Part shown: in pieces, positions 44,766 to 54,220 of the stretch
How the letters are laid out: each line of letters opens with the position of its first letter
Position numbering within the stretch: the stretch's first letter is position 1
Origin: Verticiella sediminum
Lineage (GTDB): Bacteria; Pseudomonadota; Gammaproteobacteria; Burkholderiales; Burkholderiaceae_B
Length of the DNA stretch: 64,000 nt
NCBI RefSeq assembly: GCF_007558815.1
Contig: NZ_VLTJ01000028.1
Span: forward strand, 113,414-177,413
Direction: 5' to 3'
The notes under the pieces: generated by a model
Told to the model about the DNA's origin: nothing
Databases searched by the model: none
What the model saw: the letters and a program-made list of their open reading frames with translations, nothing else
Position numbers and translations under genes: made by a program

Positions 44766-45536
44766 TCACCCCGGCGGGCGAGGCTCGCCGCGCTCCAGCG
44801 CGCGAACCTCCTGCTCGCCGCCCTCGTCGTCCGATTGCCGCGCGGCCCAGCGCCGCAGCCCCCGCTTCAGGAGCCAGCCCAGCGCGATCAACGCCACCGC
44901 GGCGATGCCGAGCTGAGTGAGCAGGGCGTCGTCCGAAGTCTCGAACGCCTGCGCCAACTGGTCGGCGAAAACCACCTTGATGAGGATGCCGGGGGTCAGA
45001 CCGATCGCCGTGCCGATGGCGTAGTCGCGCAGACGGATCGCCGAGGCGCCGGCCACCAGGTTGACCACGATGAACGGCGCGACCGGCACCAGGCGTATGG
45101 CCAGCACGGCGCGCACGCCCGTGCGCGCCACCTTGCGGCTCAGGTCATCCACGCGCCTGCCGGCGATCCGGCGCAGCTTGTCGCCGCCCAGCAGCGTGCC
45201 TACGCCGAAGCTCAGGATCGCCGCCAGCATGCTGCCGATGAAGGCGTAGGCCACGCCGGGCCAGGCGCCGAAGACGACCCCGGTGGCCGCAATGATGGCG
45301 GTGAGCGGCACGAGCAGAAAGACGCCGACGACGTAGATGCCGAGCACCACGAAAGGCGCCAGCGGCGCCTCGGCGAGCCGTTCGGCCTCATCGACGAAAT
45401 CGTCGATCGTCATGTCGTGCAGCGGCGTGCCCATCCACACGGCGGCGGCGATGGCCACGAACAACAGCAGCACCGTCGCGGGCAACAGCCAGGGGGAAAG
45501 CCGCGAACCGCGGCCGGCATGCGATCGTACGCTCAT
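44766..45536 (-). CDS. TVP38/TMEM64 (SNARE-associated, DedA-related) membrane protein
   Basis: A 256-aa inner-membrane protein with about six hydrophobic segments. The family core is GIYVVGVFLLVPLTAIIAAT, GVVFGAWPGVAYAFIGSMLA, the RRVDDLSRKVARTGVRAVLA-IRLVPVAPFIVVNLVAG loop (conserved R-LVP-P-F--N---G) and AIGTAIGLTPGILIKVVFAD. Such proteins are linked to lipid scrambling and undecaprenyl-phosphate recycling. MSVRSHAGRGSR at 45536 is chosen; a longer frame from 45608 is possible. The C-tail is charged (about 240-256). Confidence 0.87.
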   Translation of the reverse strand: MSVRSHAGRGSRLSPWLLPATVLLLFVAIAAAVWMGTPLHDMTIDDFVDEAERLAEAPLAPFVVLGIYVVGVFLLVPLTAIIAATGVVFGAWPGVAYAFIGSMLAAILSFGVGTLLGGDKLRRIAGRRVDDLSRKVARTGVRAVLAIRLVPVAPFIVVNLVAGASAIRLRDYAIGTAIGLTPGILIKVVFADQLAQAFETSDDALLTQLGIAAVALIALGWLLKRGLRRWAARQSDDEGGEQEVRALERGEPRPPG

Positions 45537-45719
45537 GGGAGAAAGACAAATGCGGCGCGCCGAAGTGCCCGCGCCCGGGGGCGACGGTTGTTTCAGCAAG
45601 CGGCGCACCCGGCCGACGTTCGTTTCAGCAAACAGGGTCCGAGCGACGGGATCGGTTCACGCGCAGCCGGCGCGGCGCTTCGGGCGCCCGTGCCGCGCAT
45701 CTTCCGGGGTGGTGAAAGC

Positions 45720-46220
45720 TCAGCCGCCGCCGCGCGACGATGCACCAGGCCGGTCGTCATCGGCGGCGTCGTCTTCGTCGTCTTCCCAGTCCTCGTCGTC
45801 CTCGTCCGCCAGGTCGACCTCGAACGGCAGCAGCTCTTCGAGAAGATCGGACCAGGCCACGACCTGGCCATGGTCATCCAGCTTGAGGTAGCGCTCGCCC
45901 GGCGTGGGCGTGACCTGGATCGCCCAGAGCAGGCGGCAGTCGTGCACGTCGTCGGGCGCCGGGGCGAGGCCGCCGGCGTTGCCCAGGCGGTGCGCACCGC
46001 CGCCGCCCATCTGCCAGACAGTGTATTCGCCCGGGGTCTCGTCGGTACCCAAGGGGAGGCCGAACACGACCCAGGGTACGCCGTCGGTTGCACCCTGTTC
46101 GGCCATGACGGGCTTGCCCCACCAGGCGCTCAGGGCGTCCGCCGTGCGCTCGAGCAGGGCGATGTCGTCTTCGGTGAAGCCGGGCGCGGGGGTGCCCGGC
46201 AGGTTGGAATCAGCAGTCAT
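45720..46220 (-). CDS. Hypothetical acidic cytoplasmic protein, 166 aa
   Basis: No family recognised. The frame starts MTADSNLPGTPAPGFTEDDI. It has an ordered-looking core (about 15-140) with VPWVVFGLPLGTDETPGEYT, MGGGGAHRLGNAGGLAPAPD and CRLLWAIQVTPTPGERYLKL, and ends in an extremely acidic tail (DEDDEDWEDDEDDAADDD, about 140-157). There is no signal peptide or membrane segment. It starts 13 bp after the ribB stop on the same strand, so it is probably co-transcribed with ribB under FMN riboswitch control, although a link to riboflavin is not evident from sequence. Confidence 0.7.
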   Translation of the reverse strand: MTADSNLPGTPAPGFTEDDIALLERTADALSAWWGKPVMAEQGATDGVPWVVFGLPLGTDETPGEYTVWQMGGGGAHRLGNAGGLAPAPDDVHDCRLLWAIQVTPTPGERYLKLDDHGQVVAWSDLLEELLPFEVDLADEDDEDWEDDEDDAADDDRPGASSRGGG

Positions 46221-46233
46221 GCGCCGGAAGGTA

Positions 46234-46929
46234 TCACGCCGCGCGCGCCCATGCCTCGAGCGGCTCGCCGCGCTGCGCCTGCAGATGGTCGGCCAGTTCG
46301 GCGATGGACAACGCGCTCAGCCCGTGGACCGCTGCGTAGCGATCGAGCTGCTCGCCGCGCATCATGCTGCCGTCCGGGTTCATGAGCTCGCACAGCACGG
46401 CGGCAGGGTTCAGGCCGGCCAGGCGGGCCAGGTCCACCGAGCCTTCGGTGTGGCCGCGCCGCGTGAGCACGCCGCCCGGCTGCGCGCGCAGCGGAAATAC
46501 GTGGCCCGGGCTGACGAGGTCGGCCGGCGCGGCATTGGCGGCGATGGCGGCCCGGATGGTGGTCACGCGGTCGGCGGCCGAGACGCCGGTGGACACGCCT
46601 TCACGCGCCTCGATGGACACCGTGAACGCCGTGCTGAAGCGGCTGCCGTTGCGTTGCGCCATCTGCGGCAGGCCGAGCGCGTCGAGCGCCTCGCCGGGCA
46701 GGCACAGGCAGACGATCCCGCTGCAGTCGCGGATCAGTTGGGCCATCACGGGCACGGTGAGCTTGTCGGCGGCGACGATCAGGTCGGCCTCGTTCTCGCG
46801 GTCGAAGTCGTCCATCAGGATGATGGGGCGGCCCAGGCGCAACTGGTGCAGGGCGCGCTGCAGACGGGCCTCGAACGGCGCGGCCGTGATGCTCGGGTAA
46901 CGGGAATGGGTATTGGGCGTGAAGGACAT
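46234..46929 (-). CDS. ribB: 3,4-dihydroxy-2-butanone 4-phosphate synthase
   Basis: A 231-aa monofunctional RibB, which makes the four-carbon riboflavin precursor from ribulose 5-phosphate. Active-site motifs are present: [53 protein letters not shown], and [20 protein letters not shown] with [13 protein letters not shown]. The protein ends soon after the domain, so the GTP cyclohydrolase II half found in RibBA fusions is absent. The start at 46929 lies about 105 nt downstream of an FMN riboswitch. This fits a stand-alone ribB copy controlled by FMN. An acidic hypothetical gene follows. Confidence 0.95.
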   Translation of the reverse strand: MSFTPNTHSRYPSITAAPFEARLQRALHQLRLGRPIILMDDFDRENEADLIVAADKLTVPVMAQLIRDCSGIVCLCLPGEALDALGLPQMAQRNGSRFSTAFTVSIEAREGVSTGVSAADRVTTIRAAIAANAAPADLVSPGHVFPLRAQPGGVLTRRGHTEGSVDLARLAGLNPAAVLCELMNPDGSMMRGEQLDRYAAVHGLSALSIAELADHLQAQRGEPLEAWARAA

Positions 46930-47034
46930 GGAAACGCTCTCGCAATGATAATGGGCGAAAAACGTTCCAGGGCTAAGCGACAGCCGTGCACGGCGGACGG
47001 ACGCGCAAGAGCGCATTGCCAAGCGTGCGTGGCA

Positions 47035-47185
47035 CATCTTCTCTCATCCGGACTATGACCGTCGGCTCTGGCTTGGCTACCAGATCTGCTGACCCCGCAC
47101 CGTGGCCGGTGCGGGCGCTCGCGGGCTTGCCATGCAATGCATGGACCACCGCCGGTGGGGACTTTCACCCCGCCCTGAAGACGTA
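47035..47185 (-). promoter_or_regulatory. FMN riboswitch (RFN element) upstream of ribB
   Basis: Read on the minus strand, the element has the conserved RFN blocks in order: CTTCAGGGCGGGGTGAAAGT, CCCCACCGGCGGT, GCCCGCGAGCG, GGTCAGCAGATCTGG, then CCAGAGCCGACGGT and ATAGTCCGGATGAGAGAAGA. The variable P-stem GCACCGGCCACGGTGC is also paired. High FMN should shut off ribB. A perfect hairpin GGCTGCAT/ATGCAGCC (47191-47212) lies just upstream, and TAGAAT read from 47226 to 47221 is a candidate -10. Confidence 0.95.
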
Positions 47186-47259
47186 CTCGTGGCTGCATCG
47201 GCAGATGCAGCCACCAATTGATTCTAGCGTAGATGCCCGGCCCCGCCTAGGGCCCTGGC

Positions 47260-47895
47260 TCAGCGCTTCGGGCGATGCATGCGAAAGCGCGTTTCCGGCA
47301 CCACCTCGAAGTAGTCTGCCGGCCCGCCCGCGCGCAGCACCGTGTGCGTGGCCGCGGGATCGTAGACGCCCGCCGCCAGGGCGCTGCGGGCGATGTGCAC
47401 GCCAACCACCTCGCCCAGCACCAGCCAACTGTCCACGGCAGCGCCGGCCGCCGACTGCAACTGCACGAGCTGGGCGAGCCGGCACTCGAAGCTGACCGGA
47501 CTGGCCGCCACGCGCGGCGCCGCGATCAGGCGCGAGGCGGCCTTCTCCAGCCCGGCCAGCGCAAACTCGTCGGTGTCGGGCGGGACGTCCGCGCACGAGA
47601 GGTTCATGGCTTCGGCCAGGGGCCGGGTCACGAGGTTCCAGGTGAATTCGCGCGTCGCCTCGATGTTGCGCACGCTGTCCTTCCAGCCCAGGCTCGCGAA
47701 GCCGACGATGGGTGGACGATAGTTGAACCCATTGAAAAAGCTGTAAGGCGCGAGGTTGTCGATGCCGTCCGCGCTGCGCGAACCGACCCAGCCGATGGGG
47801 CGCGGCCCGACGATGGCGTTGAACGGGTCGTGCGGCAGGCCGTGGCCGTGGGCGGGTTCGTAGAAATGGAAATCGTGCGCAGGCGAGGAGGTCAT
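47260..47895 (-). CDS. Flavin reductase-like domain protein (FMN-binding split barrel)
   Basis: A 211-aa protein of the flavin reductase/DIM6-NTAB group. Typical features are FNAIVGPRPIGWVGSRSADG near the start, then APYSFFNGFNYRPPIVGFAS, which binds the flavin phosphate, and DSVRNIEATREFTWNLVTRP. It may reduce flavin for a partner oxygenase or bind FMN itself. The start at 47895 (MTSSPAHDFHF) is preferred over an in-frame ATG at 47979. It is upstream of the FMN riboswitch, so it is not controlled by it, but co-location with ribB suggests a flavin link. It is divergent from the acylase gene; TATACT read from 47974 to 47969 may be its -10. Confidence 0.85.
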   Translation of the reverse strand: MTSSPAHDFHFYEPAHGHGLPHDPFNAIVGPRPIGWVGSRSADGIDNLAPYSFFNGFNYRPPIVGFASLGWKDSVRNIEATREFTWNLVTRPLAEAMNLSCADVPPDTDEFALAGLEKAASRLIAAPRVAASPVSFECRLAQLVQLQSAAGAAVDSWLVLGEVVGVHIARSALAAGVYDPAATHTVLRAGGPADYFEVVPETRFRMHRPKR

Positions 47896-48044
47896 GGTCG
47901 AAAACCCGAAAAGTGAGCGTGCGCGCTGGTGGTCGCGCGGGGCGGCGGCGTCGCCCCCCGTATTGTCCAGTATAGGCACGCCGCCCGCAGTGCCCTACGA
48001 TGGCGGCTTGCCAGGCTTGCCGGGCGATCATGGCGAGGGCAGGC

Positions 48045-50534
48045 ATGAAGTGGATCAAGCGATTGGGTTGGCTGGTGCTCGTCCTGGTGCTGCTGGCGGG
48101 CATTGCCGCGGGCATCCGGATCTGGCGCAGCCTGCCGGTGCTTGACGGCGCGATACGCGCGCCGGGCCTGCAGGCGGCCGTCACCGTGGCTCGCGACGAG
48201 GCCGACATTGCGCACATTTTCGCCGCCAGCCCGCGCGACGCCTGGTACGCGCTGGGCTGGACCCATGCCCAGGAGCGCGGCTGGCAACTCGAGACCCAGC
48301 GCCGCGTCATGCGCGGCGAGCTGTCGGAAGTGCTGGGCGGCGCCACGCTGGATCTGGACCGGCTGATGCGCACCCTGGGCATCGTCCAGGCCGCGCGCCG
48401 GCAATACCAGGGCCTGCCCGCCGAGGCCCGCGCCGCGCTCGAGGCCTACGCCCAGGGCATCAACGACTTCCACGCCAACGGCGGCCAGGCCCTGCCGCCC
48501 GAGTTCCTGATCCTGGGCGTGCAGCCCGGGCCCTGGCTGCCGGAAGACAGCGTGGGCTGGCTGCTCATGATGGCGCTCGACCTGGGCGGCAACTGGGGCA
48601 CCGAGTTCGCACGCCTGACCGCCGCCGAGGTGCTCGACACCGGCGCGTTGTGGGAGCTGTTCCCGCCCTACCCGGGCGAGCCGCCCGCCTCGGACGTGGA
48701 TTTCGCCAGCCTCTACCGCGAACTCGGCGTCTACCGGAACACGCCGGCGCCGCAGTCCACCCCGTCAGGGGTCGCGGCCGACACCGGGCCGCAGCGTCCC
48801 GCCGCCAGCCTGCGCGAGCCGGCCGCCCAGCCCCTGCTCGCCTGGGCGCGCGCGCTGGCCGACTCGGCCGGCAATGTCGACGGCAAGGGCAGCAACAACT
48901 GGGTGGTGGCCGGCACCCGCACCGCCAGCGGCAAGCCGCTGCTCGCCAACGATCCGCACCTGGGCCTGGGCGCACCCGCCCTGTGGTACTTCGCCCGCCT
49001 GCACGCGCCCGGCCTGGACGTGATCGGCGCGAGCCTGCCCGGGCTGCCCTTCGTCGTGCTGGGCCGTACCCGGGGCGCCGCCTGGGGCTTCACCAATACC
49101 GGGCCCGACGTCCAGGACCTCTACCTGGAACGGATCGACCCCGGCGACCCCGACCGCTACCGGACGCCCGACGGCTGGGCCGCATTCACCAAGCGCACCG
49201 AGATCATCCGTGTGCGCGGCGCCGATCCGGTCACCCATGTCGTGCGCAGCACACGCCACGGGCCCGTGCTGAGCGACGCGCAGCCGCAGCATGCCCGCGT
49301 GCTCGACCTGTCGCGCCACGTGCTCGCACTGCGCTGGAGCGCGCTCGACGCGGACAACCACACCGCCCTCGCCGGCCTGCTCATGAACCAGGCGCAGACC
49401 GTGGCCGAGCTGCGCGAGGCCGGACGCTACTATCACTCGCCCATGCAGAGCGTGGTGATGGCGGACAGCCAGGGCAATGTCGGCTTCAAGGCCCTGGGCA
49501 AGGTTCCATTGCGCGGCACGCACAACGACATCCGCGGCGTGGCGCCGGCGCCCGGCTGGGAGGCGCGCTACGACTGGGCCGGCTGGCTGCCCTATGAGGA
49601 CACGCCGCAGAGCGACGTGCCCGACGGCTGGTTCGCCACCGCCAACCAGCGCGTGATGCCGGCGGACTACCCGCACTTCCTGGGCCAGGACTGGGTGGTT
49701 CCCTATCGCTACGAACGCATCGCCGAACTGCTCGAGCGCCTGCCCAAGCACGACGTGGCGAGCATGCGCGAGATCCAGGGCGACATCTGGTCGCCGGCCA
49801 CGGCCCGGCTGCTGCCCTTTCTGCTCGACGTGCAATCCGGCCACCCCCTCGCGGCCGAGGCGCTGGCCGCCCTGGCGGGCTTTGACGGCACCATGGGCGC
49901 GAACAGCCCGGCGCCGCTGATCTTCGCTGCCTGGGCCGACGAGCTGGCGCGCGGGCTGGTCGGACCCCACCTCGGCCAGGCGCGTTTCGACATGCTGTAC
50001 GGGCGGCGCAGCTTTCGCGCGACGGTGGAAAGCACCCTGGAAGGCCGCACGCCCGGCTGGTGCGGCGCGCTCGACTGCCGGGAACACGTCCGCGAGGCCT
50101 TCGAGCGCGCCCTGGATCGCCTGCGCAACCGCTATGGCGGCAGCGTCGACGAGTGGCGCTGGGGCGAGGCGCACGTGGCGATCAGCAGCCACCGCCCGTT
50201 CGGCAACGTGCCGCCGCTGGATCGCGTGTTCGACGTGCGGGTGCCCACCGGCGGCGATTCCTACACGGTCAACGTGGGGCAGTACAACCTGGCGGACGGC
50301 GAACCCTTCGCCAACCGCCACGCCGCTTCGCTGCGCGCGATCTACGACCTGGGCGACCCCGACGCCTCGCTGTTCATTTATCAGACCGGCCAGAGCGGCG
50401 TCGTGTTCTCCTCGCGCTATCGTGACATGCGCGACGAATGGGCCGCCCTCGAATACCGGCCGCTGCGCCTGCGCGAGCCGCCGCGCGCCGACCGTCCCGG
50501 CTGGGCAGGCCACGTGCTGCAGTTGCGTCCGTGA
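48045..50534 (+). CDS. Penicillin acylase family protein (Ntn hydrolase)
   Basis: An 829-aa exported amidase precursor. An N-terminal hydrophobic segment (LGWLVLVLVLLAGIAAGI, about 7-24) acts as signal or anchor. The alpha part includes ARDEADIAHIFAASPRDAWY-ALGWTHAQERGWQLE. The autoprocessing site is GKG-SNNWVVAGTRTASGKP, making Ser283 the new N-terminal nucleophile of the beta chain. LLANDPHLGL and WGFTNTGPDVQDLYLE follow. Members cleave amides such as penicillins, acyl-homoserine lactones or other N-acyl compounds; the substrate here is not deducible. The start at 48045 follows GAGGGCAGG; ATG at 48030 is an alternative. Confidence 0.92.
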   Translation: MKWIKRLGWLVLVLVLLAGIAAGIRIWRSLPVLDGAIRAPGLQAAVTVARDEADIAHIFAASPRDAWYALGWTHAQERGWQLETQRRVMRGELSEVLGGATLDLDRLMRTLGIVQAARRQYQGLPAEARAALEAYAQGINDFHANGGQALPPEFLILGVQPGPWLPEDSVGWLLMMALDLGGNWGTEFARLTAAEVLDTGALWELFPPYPGEPPASDVDFASLYRELGVYRNTPAPQSTPSGVAADTGPQRPAASLREPAAQPLLAWARALADSAGNVDGKGSNNWVVAGTRTASGKPLLANDPHLGLGAPALWYFARLHAPGLDVIGASLPGLPFVVLGRTRGAAWGFTNTGPDVQDLYLERIDPGDPDRYRTPDGWAAFTKRTEIIRVRGADPVTHVVRSTRHGPVLSDAQPQHARVLDLSRHVLALRWSALDADNHTALAGLLMNQAQTVAELREAGRYYHSPMQSVVMADSQGNVGFKALGKVPLRGTHNDIRGVAPAPGWEARYDWAGWLPYEDTPQSDVPDGWFATANQRVMPADYPHFLGQDWVVPYRYERIAELLERLPKHDVASMREIQGDIWSPATARLLPFLLDVQSGHPLAAEALAALAGFDGTMGANSPAPLIFAAWADELARGLVGPHLGQARFDMLYGRRSFRATVESTLEGRTPGWCGALDCREHVREAFERALDRLRNRYGGSVDEWRWGEAHVAISSHRPFGNVPPLDRVFDVRVPTGGDSYTVNVGQYNLADGEPFANRHAASLRAIYDLGDPDASLFIYQTGQSGVVFSSRYRDMRDEWAALEYRPLRLREPPRADRPGWAGHVLQLRP

Positions 50535-50648
50535 CCGCGCCGGGCGGCATGCCGCCCGCCCATGCCCCGCGTTGATTCCGGACAATACGCGGCCCAGACC
50601 GATGCGTTGCAATCCGATGACGTGACCCCGACACAGGAGATAGCCCTC

Positions 50649-53381
50649 ATGGCAGCGCCCCCCGTACCGCCGAGCAACCCATGGCACGCGCTGTCGGCCG
50701 ACGAGGCAGTGGCGACGCTGCGCAGCGGCGAGGCCGGCCTCGATGAAGCGGCCGTGCGCGACCGGCTCTCGGAATACGGCCCCAACGCCCTGCCCGCGCC
50801 GACGCGGCGCGGGCCGCTGCTGCGCTTTCTGGCCCAGTTCGACAACGCACTGATCTATTTCCTCCTGGGTTCGGCCGTCCTGGCCTTCGCCCTGGGCCAC
50901 CGCGTCGATGCGGTGGTCATCCTGCTGGTGGTCGGCGTCAATGCCGTGGTCGGTTTCGTACAGGAAGGCCGTGCCGAGGACGCCCTGTCGGCACTGCACG
51001 CCATGCTCGCGCCGCAGGCACACGTATGGCGCGACGGCAGGCGCGTGACCGTGCCGGTCGAAGCCGTCGTTCCCGGCGACATCGTCTTGCTCGAGGCCGG
51101 CGACAAAGTACCGGCCGATCTGCGCCTGACCCGGGTCCGCGGCCTGCTCGTCGACGAATCGGTGCTCACCGGCGAGTCGATGGCGGTCGAAAAGCGCAGC
51201 GAACCGGTCGCACCCGACGCCGCGCTCGCCGATCGCCACGCCATGGCATGGTCGGGGACCCTGGTCGCGGCCGGCCAGGGCCGCGGCGTCGTGGTGGCCA
51301 CCGGCGCCCGGACCGAGATCGGCGCCATCAGCGGCCTGATCGGCTCGGTGGACAGTCTGACCACGCCGCTGCTGCGCCAGATCAACCGCTTCGCCCGCTG
51401 GTTCACCGGGGCCGCGCTCGGCGGCGCCCTCGTCCTCCTGCTGGTGGCGGTCTATGGCCGCGGCTACGGCTGGGCCGAAGGGCTGATGATCGTGGTGGCG
51501 CTCGCCGTCAGCATCGTGCCCGAAGGCCTGCCCGCCGTCATCACCATCACCCTGGCGATCGGCGTGCGCCGCATGGCCAGCCGTCACGCCATCGTGCGCC
51601 GCCTGCCCGCGGTCGAAACGCTCGGCGCCACTTCGGTGATCTGCTCGGACAAGACCGGCACGCTCACCCGCAACGAAATGTCGGCACGCCGGCTGATCAC
51701 GCGCAGCGGCGTGCTGTTCGCCGAAGGCACGGGCTACGCTCCGACCGGCCGGCTGGTCGATGCGGCCGGCCAGCCGGCCATGGCGGACACGCTCGCGGCC
51801 GAACTCATGCGCGTGGGCCTGCTCTGCAACGACGCCCGCCTGCACGAGGCCGCCCCCGGCGAATGGCGGGTGGACGGCGACCCGATGGAAGGGGCCCTGC
51901 TTGCCCTGGCAGCGCGCGGCGCCCTGGACGGCCAGACGGATGCCCGGCTGTATCGCCGCCTCGACGAGATCCCGTTCGACACCGAAACGCGCTACATGGC
52001 GACCCTGCACGCTGCGCCGCACGGCGGCGCCGTGCTGTTCGTCAAGGGTGCGCCGGAACGCGTGCTGGCCATGTGCAGCCGCCAGGCGGGCCCCAACGAC
52101 AACGCCGAACCGCTGGCGCCCGAGGTGTGGCAGGCCGCGATCGACACCGCGGGCGCCGACGGCGAGCGCGTGCTCGGCTTTGCCTGGCAACGCTTCGAGA
52201 CGGCCCCCGAAAGGCTGGATGCCACCCTCGTGGCCGACCTGGTGTTCGCCGGGCTGATCGGCTTCATCGACCCGCCCCGCGCCGAGGCCATCGACGCCGT
52301 CGCCGAGTGCCGTTCGGCCGGCATCGACGTGAAGATGATCACGGGCGATCACGCCGCCACCGCGGGTGCGATCGCCGCCCAGCTCGGCATGGCCGAGCGT
52401 CCCGCAGTGGTCACGGGCGCCGACGTGCAGGCCACCAGCGACGCGGACCTGCCGGCGCTGGCCGAGCGCACCACGGTCTTTGCGCGGACCACGCCGGAAC
52501 ACAAGCTGCGCATCGTCCGGGCGCTGCAGTCCGACGGGTCGGTGGTCGCGATGACCGGCGACGGCGTCAACGACGCGCCCTCGCTGAAGCAGGCCGATGT
52601 CGGCATCGCCATGGGCAACAAGGGCACCGAGGCGGCCAAGGAAGCCGCCCAGGTGGTGCTCACCGACGACAACTTCGCCACCATCGTCGCCGCCGTGCGC
52701 GAAGGCCGCACGGTCTACGACAACATCCGCAAGGTGATCGCCTGGACGCTGCCCACCAACGGCGGCCAGACGCTGGCCATCGCGGCGGCCCTGGTGCTCG
52801 GCATGACGCTGCCGGTGACGGCGGTGCAGATCCTCTGGATCAACATGGTGCTCGCCGTGAGCCTGGGCCTGTCGCTCGCCTTCGAGCCGGCCGAGCCCGG
52901 CGTCATGCAGCGCCAGCCACGCGCGCCCGATGCGCCCCTGCTCTCGCCGTTCATGCTGTGGCGGGTGGTGTTCGTCTCGATCCTGTTCGTGATCGCCGCC
53001 CTCGGCGTGTTCGCGTGGGCCCGCGACATGCGCGGGCTGGACGAGGCCGCGGCGCGCACCCTGGTGGTCAACGTGATCTGCGTGCTCGAGATCTTCTATC
53101 TGTTCAACGTACGCTATCTCTATGGCCGCTCGATCACCCCGCACGGCGCCCGCGGTACGCCGGCGGTGCTGCTGGCCATCGCGTTCGTGGCACTGGCTCA
53201 GTTCGCCTTCACCTACCTGCCGTGGATGCAATTGCTGTTCGATACGCGCGCGGTCGCCCTGGCCGACGGCCTGGTGCTGATCTGCGTGGGCGTGGCGTTC
53301 ATGGTGATCCTGGAAATCGAGAAGGCCCTCTTGCAACGGCTGGGCGTCTTTAAGGAACTGTCCGGCAAGCGGGCACGCTGA
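50649..53381 (+). CDS. P2-type cation-transporting ATPase
   Basis: A 910-aa ion pump with ten predicted helices. Motifs in order are NPWHALSADEAVATL (N-terminal cation ATPase domain), DESVLTGES (actuator, about 174), SIVPEGLPAVITITLAIGVR (helix 4), ICSDKTGTLTRNE (phosphorylated Asp at about 334), FVKGAPERVLAMC (nucleotide site), MITGDHAATAG, and MTGDGVNDAPSLKQADVGIA (about 637). Helix 6 reads QILWINMVLAVSLGLSLAFE. The PEGLP and NMV features suggest Ca2+-, Mg2+- or Na+/K+-type transport rather than heavy metals, but the ion is uncertain. The start at 50649 has AGGAG upstream; 87 bp of extra in-frame sequence precede it. Confidence 0.92.
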   Translation: MAAPPVPPSNPWHALSADEAVATLRSGEAGLDEAAVRDRLSEYGPNALPAPTRRGPLLRFLAQFDNALIYFLLGSAVLAFALGHRVDAVVILLVVGVNAVVGFVQEGRAEDALSALHAMLAPQAHVWRDGRRVTVPVEAVVPGDIVLLEAGDKVPADLRLTRVRGLLVDESVLTGESMAVEKRSEPVAPDAALADRHAMAWSGTLVAAGQGRGVVVATGARTEIGAISGLIGSVDSLTTPLLRQINRFARWFTGAALGGALVLLLVAVYGRGYGWAEGLMIVVALAVSIVPEGLPAVITITLAIGVRRMASRHAIVRRLPAVETLGATSVICSDKTGTLTRNEMSARRLITRSGVLFAEGTGYAPTGRLVDAAGQPAMADTLAAELMRVGLLCNDARLHEAAPGEWRVDGDPMEGALLALAARGALDGQTDARLYRRLDEIPFDTETRYMATLHAAPHGGAVLFVKGAPERVLAMCSRQAGPNDNAEPLAPEVWQAAIDTAGADGERVLGFAWQRFETAPERLDATLVADLVFAGLIGFIDPPRAEAIDAVAECRSAGIDVKMITGDHAATAGAIAAQLGMAERPAVVTGADVQATSDADLPALAERTTVFARTTPEHKLRIVRALQSDGSVVAMTGDGVNDAPSLKQADVGIAMGNKGTEAAKEAAQVVLTDDNFATIVAAVREGRTVYDNIRKVIAWTLPTNGGQTLAIAAALVLGMTLPVTAVQILWINMVLAVSLGLSLAFEPAEPGVMQRQPRAPDAPLLSPFMLWRVVFVSILFVIAALGVFAWARDMRGLDEAAARTLVVNVICVLEIFYLFNVRYLYGRSITPHGARGTPAVLLAIAFVALAQFAFTYLPWMQLLFDTRAVALADGLVLICVGVAFMVILEIEKALLQRLGVFKELSGKRAR

Positions 53382-53404
53382 AGCCCACGGCGCGCTGGCT
53401 TCAG
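53378..53404. terminator. Convergent hairpin spanning both stop codons
   Basis: CTGAAGCC (53378-53385) and GGCTTCAG (53397-53404) are exact inverted repeats that contain the stop codons of the P-type ATPase gene and of fnr. There is no T tract, so termination efficiency is uncertain. Confidence 0.4.
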
Positions 53405-54162
53405 CTCTGGGCGTCGCCGGCCTGGACCATGGCGCGCAGGCGGTCGAGCGCTTCGATGCGCACGCGCCGCTGGTTCACCGAAATCAGCCCTTCGTCGGCC
53501 ATGCGCGAGAGCGTGCGGCTGACCGTCTCGAGCTTCAAGCCGAGGTAGCTGCCGATTTCCTCGCGGGTCATGCGCAGCACGATCTCGCGCCCGGAGTAGC
53601 CCCGGGTGTGCATGCGCTGCAGCAGGTTGAGCAGGAAGGCGGCCACCCGCTCGTCGGCCCGCATGCTGCCCAGCAGCAGCATGACACCATGCTCGCGCAC
53701 GATTTCGCGGCTCATCAACTGGTGGAAGTGCCGCTGCAAGGCGGGCAGTTCACGCGCGATCTTGTCCAGGCGGACGTACGGGATCTCGCAGACCTCGGCA
53801 TCTTCCAGGGCAACGGCGTCGCAGGCGTGGCGGCCGCTGCCGATACCGTCCAGCCCGACCAGTTCGCCAGTCACCTGAAAGCCCGTGACCTGATCCCGGC
53901 CGTCCGACGTGCCCACGCGCGTCTTGAAGGTGCCCAGCCGGATGGCGTAGAGCGAAGTGAAGGGATCGTTGAGGCGGAACAGAGCTTCGCCCTTGCGCAG
54001 CGTGCGCCGCGTCGCCACGAGACGGTCGAGCTGGCTGGATTCCGCCTCGCTCAAGCCCACCGGCATGCACAGCTCGCGCAGATTGCACTGCGAGCATGCC
54101 ACTCGCGCCTGCGCCAGGCCGAACGGCTCCGACGCGACACGGATTGTTGCGGGATTGGGCAT
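53401..54162 (-). CDS. fnr: FNR-type oxygen-responsive transcription regulator
   Basis: A 253-aa Crp/Fnr family regulator. The N-terminal Cys cluster ACSQCNLRELCMPVG (Cys23, Cys26, Cys32) plus a Cys at about 121 (HACDAV) matches the four [4Fe-4S] ligands of FNR. The cyclic-nucleotide-like barrel is followed by the dimer helix and the HTH EEIGSYLGLKLETVSRTLSRM. Its Glu..Ser-Arg recognition set is that of FNR for TTGAT-N4-ATCAA. The start at 54162 (MPNPATIRVASEPF) is chosen because the longer frame overlaps the promoter. An FNR-like box lies 59 bp upstream, so autoregulation is likely. Confidence 0.93.
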   Translation of the reverse strand: MPNPATIRVASEPFGLAQARVACSQCNLRELCMPVGLSEAESSQLDRLVATRRTLRKGEALFRLNDPFTSLYAIRLGTFKTRVGTSDGRDQVTGFQVTGELVGLDGIGSGRHACDAVALEDAEVCEIPYVRLDKIARELPALQRHFHQLMSREIVREHGVMLLLGSMRADERVAAFLLNLLQRMHTRGYSGREIVLRMTREEIGSYLGLKLETVSRTLSRMADEGLISVNQRRVRIEALDRLRAMVQAGDAQS

Positions 54163-54220
54163 GAAGCAACTCCAAAGTGTAGCGCCGTGCAGGCGCTCTG
54201 AAACCCATGCTACACGCTGT

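Noticed and set aside
46986..47495. Forward ORF across the FMN riboswitch
   Set aside because: The sequence is fully explained by the RFN element and the end of the flavin reductase gene on the minus strand.
48765..53336. 1523-codon reverse open frame
   Set aside because: Antisense to the penicillin acylase and P-type ATPase genes, whose motifs are unmistakable; the composition is His/Gln/Ala-rich noise.
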